From: Dioscorea cayenensis subsp. rotundata
Taxonomy: Eukaryota > Streptophyta > Magnoliopsida > Dioscoreales > Dioscoreaceae
DNA length: 64,000 bases
NCBI RefSeq assembly: GCF_009730915.1
Contig: NC_052474.1
Span: 7,289,501 to 7,353,500, forward strand
Direction: 5' to 3'
Shown here: piece by piece, positions 12,690 through 22,800 of the stretch
How positions within the stretch are numbered: the first letter of the stretch is position 1
How the letters are laid out: every line of letters starts with the position of its first letter
Position numbers and translations under genes: made by a program
The notes under the pieces: generated by a model
Told to the model about the DNA's origin: nothing
The model's input: only the letters and a program-made list of their open reading frames with translations
Database searches by the model: none

Positions 12690-14060
12690 GATCCACTCAC
12701 CATATGATTGCAAGCTCGGTTGATATGCAAGGATTCTCCTCACTGTTGGAAAATGTACACAAAAAGTCAATGATGCATTTAATAGTAGATAGCGCGTCTC
12801 CTAACTTGGTCTTCTTTAATTCTTGGGCATTAGATAACTGAGAAATAAACATGTGATCAATTTTAATAATAATCGACATTGGTTGAAGGGAACGTTGATT
12901 GAAAACACAATTATAGCTTTCCAACCAAATATTTGAGGTAATGGTTAAGGAGCTTCAATGTCTTATGTTGTTGAGGCTCTAGTTTAGTGATCTAGGAAGT
13001 CTAGATCTTAAATATGGAAATTTGAAATGTTCAATCCTGAAAATATAGTCAAAATAGGTCTAGATGGGTGATCAGTGGTTTCTATCGGCCACTGGCAAAA
13101 CAAACATGTGGTCGTTAGTAAACTGTTATACAACCCCTCATTGCCAAATTGTCTAGGATGAGAATTTTGTTATCCTAAAGCTAGCTATTTGAAGATGTTG
13201 ATTTTCCTATAACAGATATCTTTCTGGAAATGATTATCCCGAGAGTGTTGAATTAAGGCCCCATTTTTGAAAAACCTATAGAAGGATCTAACAAATAATT
13301 TTTGGTTACTCTCTAAGTACCGTTCTCTCAGATCCCTTATTTTGCTTGAGATGGGCTAGATAGATGCTCTCAGATTATGTGTCTATAAATAAAGGTCATA
13401 ACAAAATAGAGGAGTTGAAGGATCCTATATGGAAATCCTGGACATAGATCCATGGGTTCAAAGTGGCTTGGGATAAGGTAGGCCATACATTTTTAGGGGC
13501 ATTGCCTTCGAGCCATCTATCAAACAAGAGGGATGTGGAGGCTCCAAATGACAGGCACAAGGCTCATATTGAAGAGGTAGAACATGGATGATGCTAGCTC
13601 AAAAGAAGGATTTCTTTCATGACTGGTCATGGTGCAGGTGCCAATGGTTAAGGTAGTTGAATCGGATAACCTTAGATCAACATCCATTTGACTAAAGCAA
13701 ATCTTCCACCACTATTTGTCCAACAAAATGAGCTAAAGTTTTGTAGATTGAAGATACTTCAACCCTTTGCTCTCGTGTCTTATAGATGCGATTCCATGAG
13801 ACAAGTTGAAATCCTTTTGGACCAAGTTCATGTCTTCTCCACAAGAAGTCACAATGAACTTTGTCAATCTCCCTTACAATCTAATTGGGCAGTTTGCAAA
13901 CAGACATCTAGTAAATTGAAATTGAAGAAAGCACCTAGTTTAGAAAAGTGAGTTGAACACCAAAAGACAAATAACTAATTTTCCAAGACAAGAGCTTAGT
14001 TTGAGCAATAAGATTGGCTCCATCCAATCTTATCTACAGGTCGTAATCCAAAGATTAGGA
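12690..14060 (-). mobile_element. Decayed LINE (ORF2 C-terminal half), minus strand
   Basis: Read on the minus strand from about 14060 downwards, broken frames give in order: LSWKISYLSFG, then a VLSSISIYWMSV segment, a DFLWRR segment and VSWNRIYKTRE (thumb region of plant L1 LINEs). These are followed by LLFDRWLEGNAPKNVWP, SFYRFFKNG and the zf-RVT motif CLFCQWPIETTDH. The same blocks occur in the same order in the two better-preserved LINEs of this window. Stops and frame changes are frequent, so it is an old dead copy. No poly(A) tail or target-site duplication was found. SINE copy 1 lies immediately to its left. Confidence 0.75.
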
Positions 14061-14339
14061 CACCAAGTGATAAGAAGCTAATCTCTAGAACAGTTGAGAT
14101 TAGACACAGAACCAATCTTTGGGAGATGCACAAAATTTGAGAGTTTTTTTGTCTTAAAATAATTGTTAGGTTATTTAATAACTTGGAAATACATTCAACC
14201 TTGTATTACCGATATATTGATTCGTATCTATAAAGTTATGTATCTAAATATATAAGGTAATTTTTCATTAAACATTTTTAATCTTTTTTAGTAATAATGA
14301 ATCTTGATTTTAGTGTTGCTCAAGACTGTCTAGAACAGG
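14061..14339. other. Intergenic DNA between LINE remnants
   Basis: AT-rich sequence; no coding or structural signal recognised. Confidence 0.4.
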
Positions 14340-14590
14340 TAAACAATGAACCAAGTGGGATTTGAACTTGGGTGGATCAAAAGATCACAAACCTTATGGA
14401 TAAACCCACTATCCACTCAAGCACACCCACACTCCACACTTTTATGTGTCCAAATATTGTATTTTATATGAAATTAAGTATAGAAAAATCGAAAACCACC
14501 AAATCTTATATTATTTTAAAAATATTTTCTCCGGTGCCGAGGGGGCTTCAGCCCCTGCTAGCCTCCCTTGGTTCCGCCCTGGTTTAAGTT
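14340..14590 (-). repeat. tRNA-derived SINE-like remnant and transposon-terminus-like end, minus strand
   Basis: On the minus strand, an A-box-like TGGATAGTGGGTTTATCC is followed about 40 nt later by the B-box-like AAGTTCAAATCCC (complement of about 14350-14420). This is the usual arrangement of a pol III internal promoter. At the right edge the minus strand reads CAGGGCGGAACCAAGGG, then a small hairpin (GGGGCTGAAGCCCC, near 14538-14560). That resembles the CAGGGGCGGA-type termini of plant hAT-like elements. Whether these are one composite element or two neighbours is unresolved. Confidence 0.4.
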
Positions 14591-14917
14591 TATATTTATT
14601 TTAAATCTTTCATGTTGTTTGTATCTACCACTTTGTTTTTAGATAAATTATTTTAATAAATAAATTCATAACATATTGTTTTGAAGTCAAAATGAACAAC
14701 AACTCATTAACAATGATAACGGAATATTCAATGTTGGAAAGAATTAAAATTAATTTTTTAAAATATTTATTTAGTTAATGAATACCATACTATCAATGGT
14801 CAACAAATTGTTAATTGATTGATGAAATATTATTAATATATTTTAAAAATTGCTCAAAGTTTCTCATCTAGTTGTGTCACAGTACATGAAAAAATAGTTC
14901 CAAAACTTTTATTTAAT

Positions 14918-14932
14918 TAATGTTTACTTAGC
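14918..14932 (+). repeat. LINE-1 target-site duplication, left copy
   Basis: TAATGTTTACTTAGC, identical to 19026-19040. Confidence 0.9.
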
Positions 14933-14947
14933 CTCTTTTTAAATTCC

Positions 14948-15118
14948 TGGACTGATGCTCAAATTCTTAATTATAGCAAAGCATGTGGTATTGACTTCTT
15001 AGGTTCACCTACTCATAAATTGAAATGCTTAGCTACTATTTGTGGCCTGGAATCATCCAGGGCAAAGGCGGAGACCTCTATGAGGTTCGCAACCACGACC
15101 CCCCATGATAATCTATGA
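14948..15118 (+). pseudogene. LINE-1 ORF1, last 56 codons
   Basis: An open frame from the element's 5' edge reads WTDAQILNYSKACGIDFLGS and stops at TGA 15116-15118. It matches the end of LINE-2 ORF1 (WSNVQIANYCDACGISFTGS) in position and sequence, which identifies it as the tail of the LINE nucleic-acid-binding ORF1. Its stop overlaps the ORF2 start as ATGA (15115-15118). Confidence 0.8.
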
Positions 15119-18100
15119 TTATTTTAACATGGAATGTTAGGGGACTGGGTCACCCAGCCAAACGTCATTTAGTTAAATATTTCATTTCTTCTTGCAAAGT
15201 AGATTTAGTTTGCCTTCAAGAATCGAAACTGCAAGAAATTCATTCTTCAGTTTGGCGATCAATTGGTGGAAGGCGTTTTGATTCTTTCAACTTTCTACCA
15301 ACAATCGGTACAGCTGGAGGTATCATAATTGCTTGGGATAGTACTCTTCTCACTGGCACCTTAGTTCATAAAGGCACCTTTTCTCTCTCGATTTCTTTTC
15401 TTAACAAAATTGATCATTCAAGTTTTCTTTGTACTTCTGTTTACGGACCTAATGCTCGTTCTCAGAAAGCTGAGTTCTGGAGCGAGCTTTGTAACATTCG
15501 CCTTCTTAGCACACTTCCCTGGGTATTAGGTGGTGATTTTAATGCTACTTTTTCTATCCAAGATAAAAATAAAGGTTTGCCTAATCTTGATGATATAGCT
15601 TGCTCCACAAATTTTATTCAGAATTTGGATCTTTTTGAACCCCCCCTTAGTGGTCGAGGTTACACTTGGACTAATGGTCAGACTGATCCACTTTGGGTAC
15701 GTCTAGATCGTTTCCTTCTCTCACATGATTGGCTTACAATTTTTCCTAAGGTTTCTCAATTTACAAAGCCTCGCTTTGGCTCAGATCATACACCTATACT
15801 TCTAGAGCTAGGAGATTATATTCCACGACCACGCATCTTCCGTTTTGAACATGCTTGTTATCTACATGATGATCTTTCTCAAAATATTCATAATTGGTGG
15901 ACAGATTATTCGCCTAGAGGATGTGGGGCTTTTGTGCTTGCTAAGAAATTAAAATCTTTCTCAAACTTAGGGAATGGGCTCCCAGGCCTATACCTAGCAA
16001 TTCCATTAAAAAACAAGCCATTCTATCATAACTGGATTCCCTGGATCATATTTCTGATCAACGACCTTTCACTACTGTTGAGTCTCTACGGGAATCATCA
16101 CTTCAGATGGAGCTTACTACTATTCTTCACGAGGAGGAACTTTATTGGCGACAACGTTCCCGTTTTAATTGGTTAAAATCTGGTGATTCAAATACCAGAT
16201 TTTTTCATATGATAGCCAATAGTCGTCGTAATCGCAATTTCATCCCCCGTATTCTTTCTAACGGGGTATGGCATGATGGCGATTTTAACATTCATCGTTT
16301 ATTTGAAGGTCACTTCCATTCTATAATTGGTAATCAGAGACCAAATAGATTTCTGATAGATTGGAATGCTCTCTTGGACATAAGGCCTCTATCGATTTTT
16401 TTCTTCTTTAGAACTACCTTTTTCTTTAGATGAAGTCAAATTAGCTACTTTCGCCTTGGGAGCTGACAAAGCGCCAGGTCCTGATGGTTTTCCCATTTCT
16501 TTCTTTCAAAGATATTGGCACATTATTCATCCTGATCTCTTTAAGCTATGTACCGGTTTTTTTGAGGGGAATGCCAATTTGGAATGCATCAATTGGGCTT
16601 CTATTGCTCTAATTCCTAAAACCCAAACTCCTCATTGTGTTTCTGATTTTAGACCTATTAATCTTCTTAACTCCACTGTCAAGATACTTTCCAAAATCTT
16701 AGCTAATAGGTTAAGTCAGGTTTTAGATGAGCTGGTTGATGATTCGCAATCGGGTTTTATCAAAGGACGTTGTATTGTAGACAACATTGTCGCTGCCGAG
16801 GAACTCATTTTCAGTTTACAGAAACGGAAACTTTCAGGTTTTGCTTTTAAGGTTGATTTTGCAAAAGCTTTTGACTCTATTGACTGGGATTTTCTTTTCG
16901 ATGTACTCAAGTCAAGGGGTTTTGGACAACGTTGGATCTTCTGGATTCAGCAACTCCTTTTTTCTTCTAAAGGTCGTTTCATCATTAATGGCTCTCAACA
17001 AGGTTATATCCGGTGGAAAAGGGGTCTCCGATAAGGACATCCCTTATCTCCCATGTTATTTGTTTTAGCGGCTGATACGCTTAGTGCGATGTTTTCCCAT
17101 GCTTTTGCATCTGGTGCACTCTATGGGGTACCCTTGGGGTCTTATGGTAGAATTTGTCATCTTCAATATGCTGACGACTTAATTATTTTTTCCGCTGGGG
17201 GGGTTGAAGACCTTGCTGTGATAAAATTAATTCTTTATCTTTATGAGGGTATCTCTAGCTTATCTGTTAACTTTAGGAAGAGTTGTCTATATTGTACGCG
17301 CTATGGATTATTGCCTAATCCCATTTTTTCTACTATTTTAAATTGCAAAAGTGATTCTCTCCCAATAACTTATTTGGGTGTTCCTCTTTCCGGCCGTAGA
17401 CCCCGTAAACAAGATTGGGATAAGTTGATACTTTCAGTCAAATTGAAACTTTCTTCTTGGAAAGCTACCTACCTGTCTCTAGGTGGTAGGCTTACTTTGC
17501 TCAATTCTGTCTTATCTTCAATTCTATCATATTGGATGTCCGTCTTTCGACTTCCAGCTTGGGTTCTTCAGGCTATTGATTGAATTCGTATAGACTTTCT
17601 TTGGAAAGGGCCAGATTTAGGACCCAAAGGTTCTCGATTGGTTGCCTGGAAACGTATATGTAAACCTAAGAATATGGGTGGATGGGGAATTCTTGACCTT
17701 GCCACTTTCAACACTGCACTTCTTGCCAAATGGTGGTGGAAATTAACTACTGCATTTAAAGGGTGTTGGTTATATATTATTAAGTTCAATTATCATATAT
17801 TGGATACTTCCCTAGTTACGTATCACCAACCTCCAAAAAAAGTTTCTTTTTTCTGGGTTGGTTTACTTCCAATATTACCGGCATTTTGAATTCCTCTAAA
17901 ACCCATAATTCTAAACGGTGAGCAGACCATGTTTTGGCATGATAATTGGCTTCATGGACAGACTCCATAGTCTTTATTGCCTGATTTGTTTTCTGATTGT
18001 AATTTCCCGGATATTTCAGTTCAACAATTTTCTTGTGGACTGCCTTACTTGAGAACTTTATTTAGAGAAGCCAATGTAGAGGATTTTCTTTTCTTAAAAT

Positions 18101-18602
18101 CTTTCATTCCCTGTCTTCTTAATGATTTAGATCGTAGAGAATGGAGCTTGGATCCTAGCAAGCTCTTCTCTGTCCGCTCAGTCTATTATTTCCTTATTGA
18201 TGGTGGCCTTCGTTGTCCCTTAGGATTACAATTTTGGAAAATTGGGTGTCCCACAAAAATTTCATTATTTTTGTTGGTTGGCTTTGGGATAACAAAAATT
18301 TTAACCCCGATGAATCTTTTTTCCCGTGGTTGTAATTTTTGTTTCTACTCCCTAATTGTGTTCTTTGCCATGGTGATGTGGAAACTATCGATCACTTATT
18401 TATTCATTGTGCTTATGTTCAACGACTTTGGATCTTCTTTAATAGTACTCTTCATAATGATTCAATCCCTGTTTCTGTTCATAGTGTTTGGACTAACTGG
18501 TTAGCATCTTTTGCCAAGGCTCAACGAAGCGTTTGGAGCTTTCTCATCTGTGCTTTGTTTTGGAATATTTGGCTAGAGCGAAATAGGCGAATTTTCAAAT
18601 AA
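15115..18602 (+). pseudogene. LINE-1 ORF2 (endonuclease / reverse transcriptase / zf-RVT), broken
   Basis: The ATG at 15115 opens an apurinic-type endonuclease domain: TWNVRGLG, QESKLQE, GGDFNA and FGSDHTP are present, giving the catalytic Asn, Glu, Asp and His positions. The frame shifts near 15970 and again near 16380-16430. The reverse transcriptase follows: GADKAPGPDGFP, FIKGRCIVDNI, VDFAKAFDSIDW and the catalytic QYADDLII (about 17165-17188). In-frame stops occur at 17032-17034 (TAA where LINE-2 has a Gln codon) and 17581-17583 (TGA where LINE-2 has Arg). Thumb blocks (SLGGRLTLLNSVL, GGWGILDL, KWWWK) and the zinc-binding zf-RVT region (CVLCHGDVETIDHLFIHC) follow. At least three frame changes in all; the protein cannot be made as written. 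Confidence 0.92.
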
Positions 18603-19025
18603 CAAATGTTACATCCTCTAGTACTTGCGACGTAAAAATCATTCATATTTTTTTCTCTTTTTGGATTTCGCAGCTAAGGATCCTCAACAATTTTCAGGCG
18701 AACTCACTACCAGCATTAAGCGCTCCCTACACTTTCTGAATTCCACTTCCGCGTCTGAAAGTGGAGCAGACGTCTGTAGCACCCACACCATGTGAGACCT
18801 GACACCTTTTGCTGAAGTAATGGAAGCGGATTGTTGATACTTTTCGTATATCATCTCCTTGTCGCTCCATTTTTGCTTTTCTCTTTTTCTATTGGGAGTT
18901 CCTTGCTCCTGATTTTAGTTTTTACTTGTTTGTCTTTTTTCCTTTGCGTTGTTGTTCTCTCTTTATTTTTTCCTTTTTTAATAAAATTTTGTGGTTTATC
19001 CACTTTTATCAAAAAAAAAAAATAA

Positions 19026-19040
19026 TAATGTTTACTTAGC
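19026..19040 (+). repeat. LINE-1 target-site duplication, right copy
   Basis: Exact repeat of 14918-14932. Confidence 0.9.
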
Positions 19041-20033
19041 AAAAAGATCTTACATTCAAATTACCATCCAAATTTGAAAGAAATATGTTTTCTCTTTAAA
19101 ATAAAGAGTGAGCTCATTAATATTCCATGCCTTGCTTGATATAGAAACAAAATATTCCATCACCCTTCAAATAAAAACAGCAAAAATCTTAAAATAAACA
19201 GAAGAAAATTTTCAAATAAAGATTCTAATCTTTCGATAAGAAAGTTTTTCATGTTTTTTTAAAAAGTTAAGTATTAAAAATATCCATTTCACTATTGTTA
19301 AAAAGTTATTATTGGAGGATACACACACCATTCTAACTCCTATTATAGATATTTATTTATAGGGTTGATTTTCTTGTCCTCTTATACTTAAATTAAATGT
19401 TTTTATATATAATTAATTATAACTTATTTTTTAAATCGGTCAATTATATGATTTTGGTAGTTGACAATTCCATTTTCTAGATTTTGATTTTGATTGAATC
19501 TCTTTACAATCCGTGGAATGGATATCCGATGGGCTTCTTCTATTCATAAAATAAAATAAAAAAATCACAAAACTATACATATACTACCTTATTCTAATCA
19601 TACTGAAGAAATTTGATATTTAAAAATTTGCCTCTTCTCCCCTTATTCAATATTTTACTTTAATTGCTGGAAAAGTAACTTAAAAAACAATTATTTAAAA
19701 TTAATTTTTAAAAATAGATGAATCCTCAATTTTTCACCTCATCTCTCTATATTTTGATAGTTTGGATAAATCAAATAAAAAATATACACAAACGTGTAAC
19801 TAATACTTCAACCTACATATACAGATTCTTTTGCTTTTCCTATCTTATCACTCTCCTCCATTTTTTGTGGAATGTAGTTATTTTTTTATTAGAGTTATTG
19901 TAGTTCTTCTATTAATCCATTATTGTTATGTCAATTATTTTTATTTATATTTATTTTTATTTTTTTAATAAAAACATGATTTATTCACTTTCATGCCATA
20001 TATATATATATAAATTCATCTAAAAATATATAA
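19041..20033. other. AT-rich intergenic DNA
   Basis: No gene recognised. TA and TAA simple repeats occur at about 19998-20042. Confidence 0.5.
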
Positions 20034-20262
20034 TAATAATAAGTGGAAATTGCCAAAAACACCTCTAAGTCAGTAATATCGCTAAAAACACCCTGCTAGT
20101 TTTGCAGACCTCAAAACCCCTTCCTCAATACAATGATTTTTTTAAACCCCCAAACATCTAATAGTGATTGATAGAGTTAATTTGGAATTTTTGACTGAAA
20201 TTGTCTCATGCGTAAGTTAGCAGGTGCATGTGTTTGACTATAATGCCCCTTGGGTACAATGA

Positions 20263-20530
20263 GTTTCATTTGAAAAACGAAGCTTTCTACTTAAAATACG
20301 AGGTATGAGGCTCTGCTTTAAAAACGAGTTTCCCTGCTTTAAAAAAATGAGTTTTCATTTAAAAATGAGTTTTTTGTTTAAAAATTGAGTTTTCTCGCTT
20401 AAGAAAACGAGTTTTCCGCTTAAGAGAGGTTTCGCTTAAAAAATGAGGTCTCGCTTAAGAAATGAGTTTTCGCTTTAAGAAACGAGGGTTTTGTTTAAAA
20501 TGAGGTCTCGCTTTAAGAAATGAGTTTTTG
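20263..20530 (+). repeat. Minisatellite block 1, GCTTAAGAAACGAG-type
   Basis: About a dozen imperfect units with a core like GCTTAAGAAATGAGTTTTC, period roughly 18-20 nt and drifting. Related blocks occur at about 21165-21240 and 21845-22265. Confidence 0.75.
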
Positions 20531-20649
20531 TGTGTATTTATCACCCCCAAAATCTCTTTATCAGCTGGATCGGGCCAAATGAGACAAAGCATGCGGCTCA
20601 CAATCACGCTCACGCTGCATGAAAAATGGGATTTCATGTTCGTAGAAAA

Positions 20650-21330
20650 AGGTGCAACCTTTCGATGCCTTCGCTCGACGACGAGGAGCATGCGGTCTTC
20701 CCCGAGGTCAACGATCGAAGAAGATGAAAAGAGATGAGGCTCGACGATGTGGAAAGCACGATGAAGACGAAGACTTTAAGACGGCGTAGATCGAACCCTC
20801 ATCTGCCAGCCGCTTCCTCCCTCCGCTCTCGCCACCGACTTAGGCACCATGGATCCAAAACCCCTGAATGATCCCTAACCCTAACCCTATTGCATATCCA
20901 TGTTGCGGTCTCCGCAATGAGAATGGTTCCGTCTCAGTTCACTTTCGCCTTTATCCGACGCCGCCATCGAAGACCTCACCACTCCCGACCGCCAGGAACG
21001 TCGCCAACCTGATCGCCAACGCCGATAAAGATTTTCTCCTTTAAGACCCCATACGAGCAGTTACACCTCGAGATCGCCGCTGCATCTCGAGCTCAAGACT
21101 CGCTGCTCAGCTACGAGATCGCCGACTTTATGAGATACTCAATGTCCCCTACCAACGGCGTCTCGCTTAAAAATAAGTCTCCGCTTTAAGAAACGAGTTC
21201 TCTGCTTAAGAAATGAGTTCTCCGCTTATACGCTTGTTTGTCTTTCGCTTTAACCATCGATGTTTCGCTTAATATATCGCGCTTACGCTTAAAAAGTGCT
21301 TAAATATCGCTGTTTCTATTTAAATACGCA
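20650..21330 (+). repeat. Tandem GC-rich unit, copy 1
   Basis: Starts GTGCAACCTTTCGATGCC and contains GCGGTCTTCCCCGAGGT, CACCATGGATCCAAA, CCCTAACCCTAACCC and a run of exon-like GC-rich sequence (TCAGTTCAC, GACGCCGCC, GAACGTCGCCAACC). It then ends in minisatellite-type sequence and TATTTAAATACGC. Each landmark recurs about 685-690 nt later in copy 2, with many small indels. No continuous reading frame was found in either copy. Confidence 0.75.
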
Positions 21331-21332
21331 CT

Positions 21333-22020
21333 GAGTGCAACCTTCGACGCCTCGGCCGACGCATCGAGAAGCATGCGGTCTTCCCCGAGGTCGCATTTAC
21401 CTGAAGAAGATGAAAGAGATGAGGTCGACTGACTGTGGAAGACGTATGAAGATGAAGACGAAGACGGCGAGATCGAACCCCTCACTCCAGCACCGCTTCC
21501 TCCCTCCGCTCCTCGCCACCGACTTAGGCACCATGGATCCAAACCCCTGAACGATCCCTAACCCTAACCCTATCATGCTATCCATGTCAGCGGCTCCGCA
21601 ATGAGAATGGTTCCGCTCAGTTCACTCTGCCTTATCCGACGCCGCCACCGAAGACCCTCACCACTCCCGACCGCCGAGGAACGTCGCCAACCGGACAGCC
21701 AACGCCAATAAAGATTTCTCCTTTAAGACCCCTACACGAGCACGCCACCTTCGAGATCGCCGCCGATCCCGGAGCTCAAAGACCCAAGCCGCTCACGCCG
21801 AGATCACCGACGACGAGATACTCAACGTCCCCTACCAACGAGCGTTTCGCTTTAAAAACGAGGTCTTTGTTTAAAAATAAGTCTCCCTGCTTAAGAAATG
21901 AGTTCTCTCGCTTATACGCTTGTTTCGTCTGCTAACTATCGATGTTTCGCTTAATATATCAGCGCTTACGCTTAAAAAGTGCTTAAATATCGTTGTTTCT
22001 ATTTAAATACGTATGAGTGC
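21333..22020 (+). repeat. Tandem GC-rich unit, copy 2
   Basis: Second copy of the 690-bp unit. Landmarks: GCGGTCTTCCCCGAGGT near 21373, CACCATGGATCCAAA near 21531 and CCCTAACCCTAACCC near 21557, in the same order as copy 1. Differences are mostly one-base indels and substitutions. Confidence 0.75.
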
Positions 22021-22265
22021 CAAGATTAATCGCTTTTATATCCAGATTAATTTATCACGAAATATTTGTTTTTCCTGCTTAAATATAATGCTTTTTGTTT
22101 AAAAACGAGCTTTTACGCTTTAAAAACGAGGTTTCGCTTAAGAAATGAGCTTTTTGTTTAAGAAACGAGCGTTTCGCTAAGAAACGAACTCTCGCTTAAG
22201 AACGAAGTTCTACGCTTTAAAACGATATTTCTCCGCTTTGAAGAACGAAGACTACGCATAAAGAA
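21845..22265 (+). repeat. Minisatellite block 3, GCTTAAGAAACGAG-type
   Basis: Further imperfect units of the same core on the right side of tandem copy 2, for example CGCTTAAGAAATGAGC and GTTTAAGAAACGAGC. Confidence 0.7.
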
Positions 22266-22444
22266 ACTGAAAAAGAACGAAAAACGATGTAAAAAGTGGC
22301 TAAGGCAATGATGTAATTTCATAACGCAGGGTAGAAGCGATAAAACAACAGCGAAAGGGCTGTTTGGCGATGACGAAAACTCACAGTGTCGTTTTAAGCT
22401 TTTGAAATTATCGAGGGGTAAACAGTAATTTTCCCTAATAATAA

Positions 22445-22800
22445 TAATAGTTTAGTTTTCACATTAAGAAGCACAGTAATAGTAACAACACTAGTATACC
22501 CTACCTATCTGAGCTCATTTTTACCCTCCAAATTTCAAGTATTCCTCCTGCCCTTCCTCTTGTCAGTGTCATGCTCTCCCAAGTCCCAAGTTCCAAGTTC
22601 CAACCCTCACATGCCCTTCTTGTCAATTAAATTACCTCCAAATTTAGCTCAAATTAATTAATTAATTATCTATTTAACTAATTATATTTTATATATATTA
22701 TATATACCCCTTTATTTCCCTACTCACTCCGGTGGTGAACTCTGTAGTAGTAGTAGCAGTAGTAGTAGTTGTTCTCTGCTACTAACTCTTACTCAACACC
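22445..22800 (+). promoter_or_regulatory. PIN upstream region with TATA and AGT-repeat leader
   Basis: A TATATATTATATATA run at about 22689-22707 lies roughly 95-110 nt before the PIN ATG (22801). It is followed by a leader containing an AGT trinucleotide run (about 22746-22769). The position fits a core promoter and short 5' UTR, inferred from sequence only. Confidence 0.45.

Larger units (their letters stand above)
14933..19025 (+). mobile_element. LINE-1: 5'-truncated L1-type LINE with 15-bp TSD
   Basis: The 4093-bp insertion is bounded by an exact 15-bp direct repeat (14918-14932 and 19026-19040) and ends in a short A-rich tail after the 3' motif GTGGTTTATCCAC, which LINE-2 shares. It starts inside the end of ORF1, so it is 5'-truncated, as is common in target-primed reverse transcription. 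ORF2 has an endonuclease, reverse transcriptase and zf-RVT region but is interrupted by several frameshifts and stops. The element is therefore not autonomous now. Confidence 0.93.
20034..22444. mobile_element. Composite, possibly MULE-type non-autonomous element with tandem gene-like cargo
   Basis: The segment begins GTGGAAATTGCCAAAAACAC (20043) and ends in a sequence whose complement reads GGGAAAATTACTGTTTACCC (up to 22435). These ends are roughly inverted and resemble the GGGAAAATT-type termini of many plant Mutator-like elements. TAATAATAA flanks both sides (20034-20042 and 22436-22444) but lies in a TAA microsatellite, so it is weak evidence for a 9-bp duplication. Inside are two diverged tandem copies of a GC-rich unit of about 690 bp (about 20650-21330 and 21333-22020) and three blocks of a short minisatellite. 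No transposase was seen. The GC-rich units look like captured exon-like DNA, as in Pack-MULEs, but I recognise no protein family. Confidence 0.42.

Noticed and set aside
20870..21575. Telomere-like CCCTAACCCTAACCC in both tandem units.
   Set aside because: Only about three hexamers, embedded in the repeated unit, without the TTTAGGG heptamer array of plant telomeres. Similar short runs are common in plant 5' leaders.
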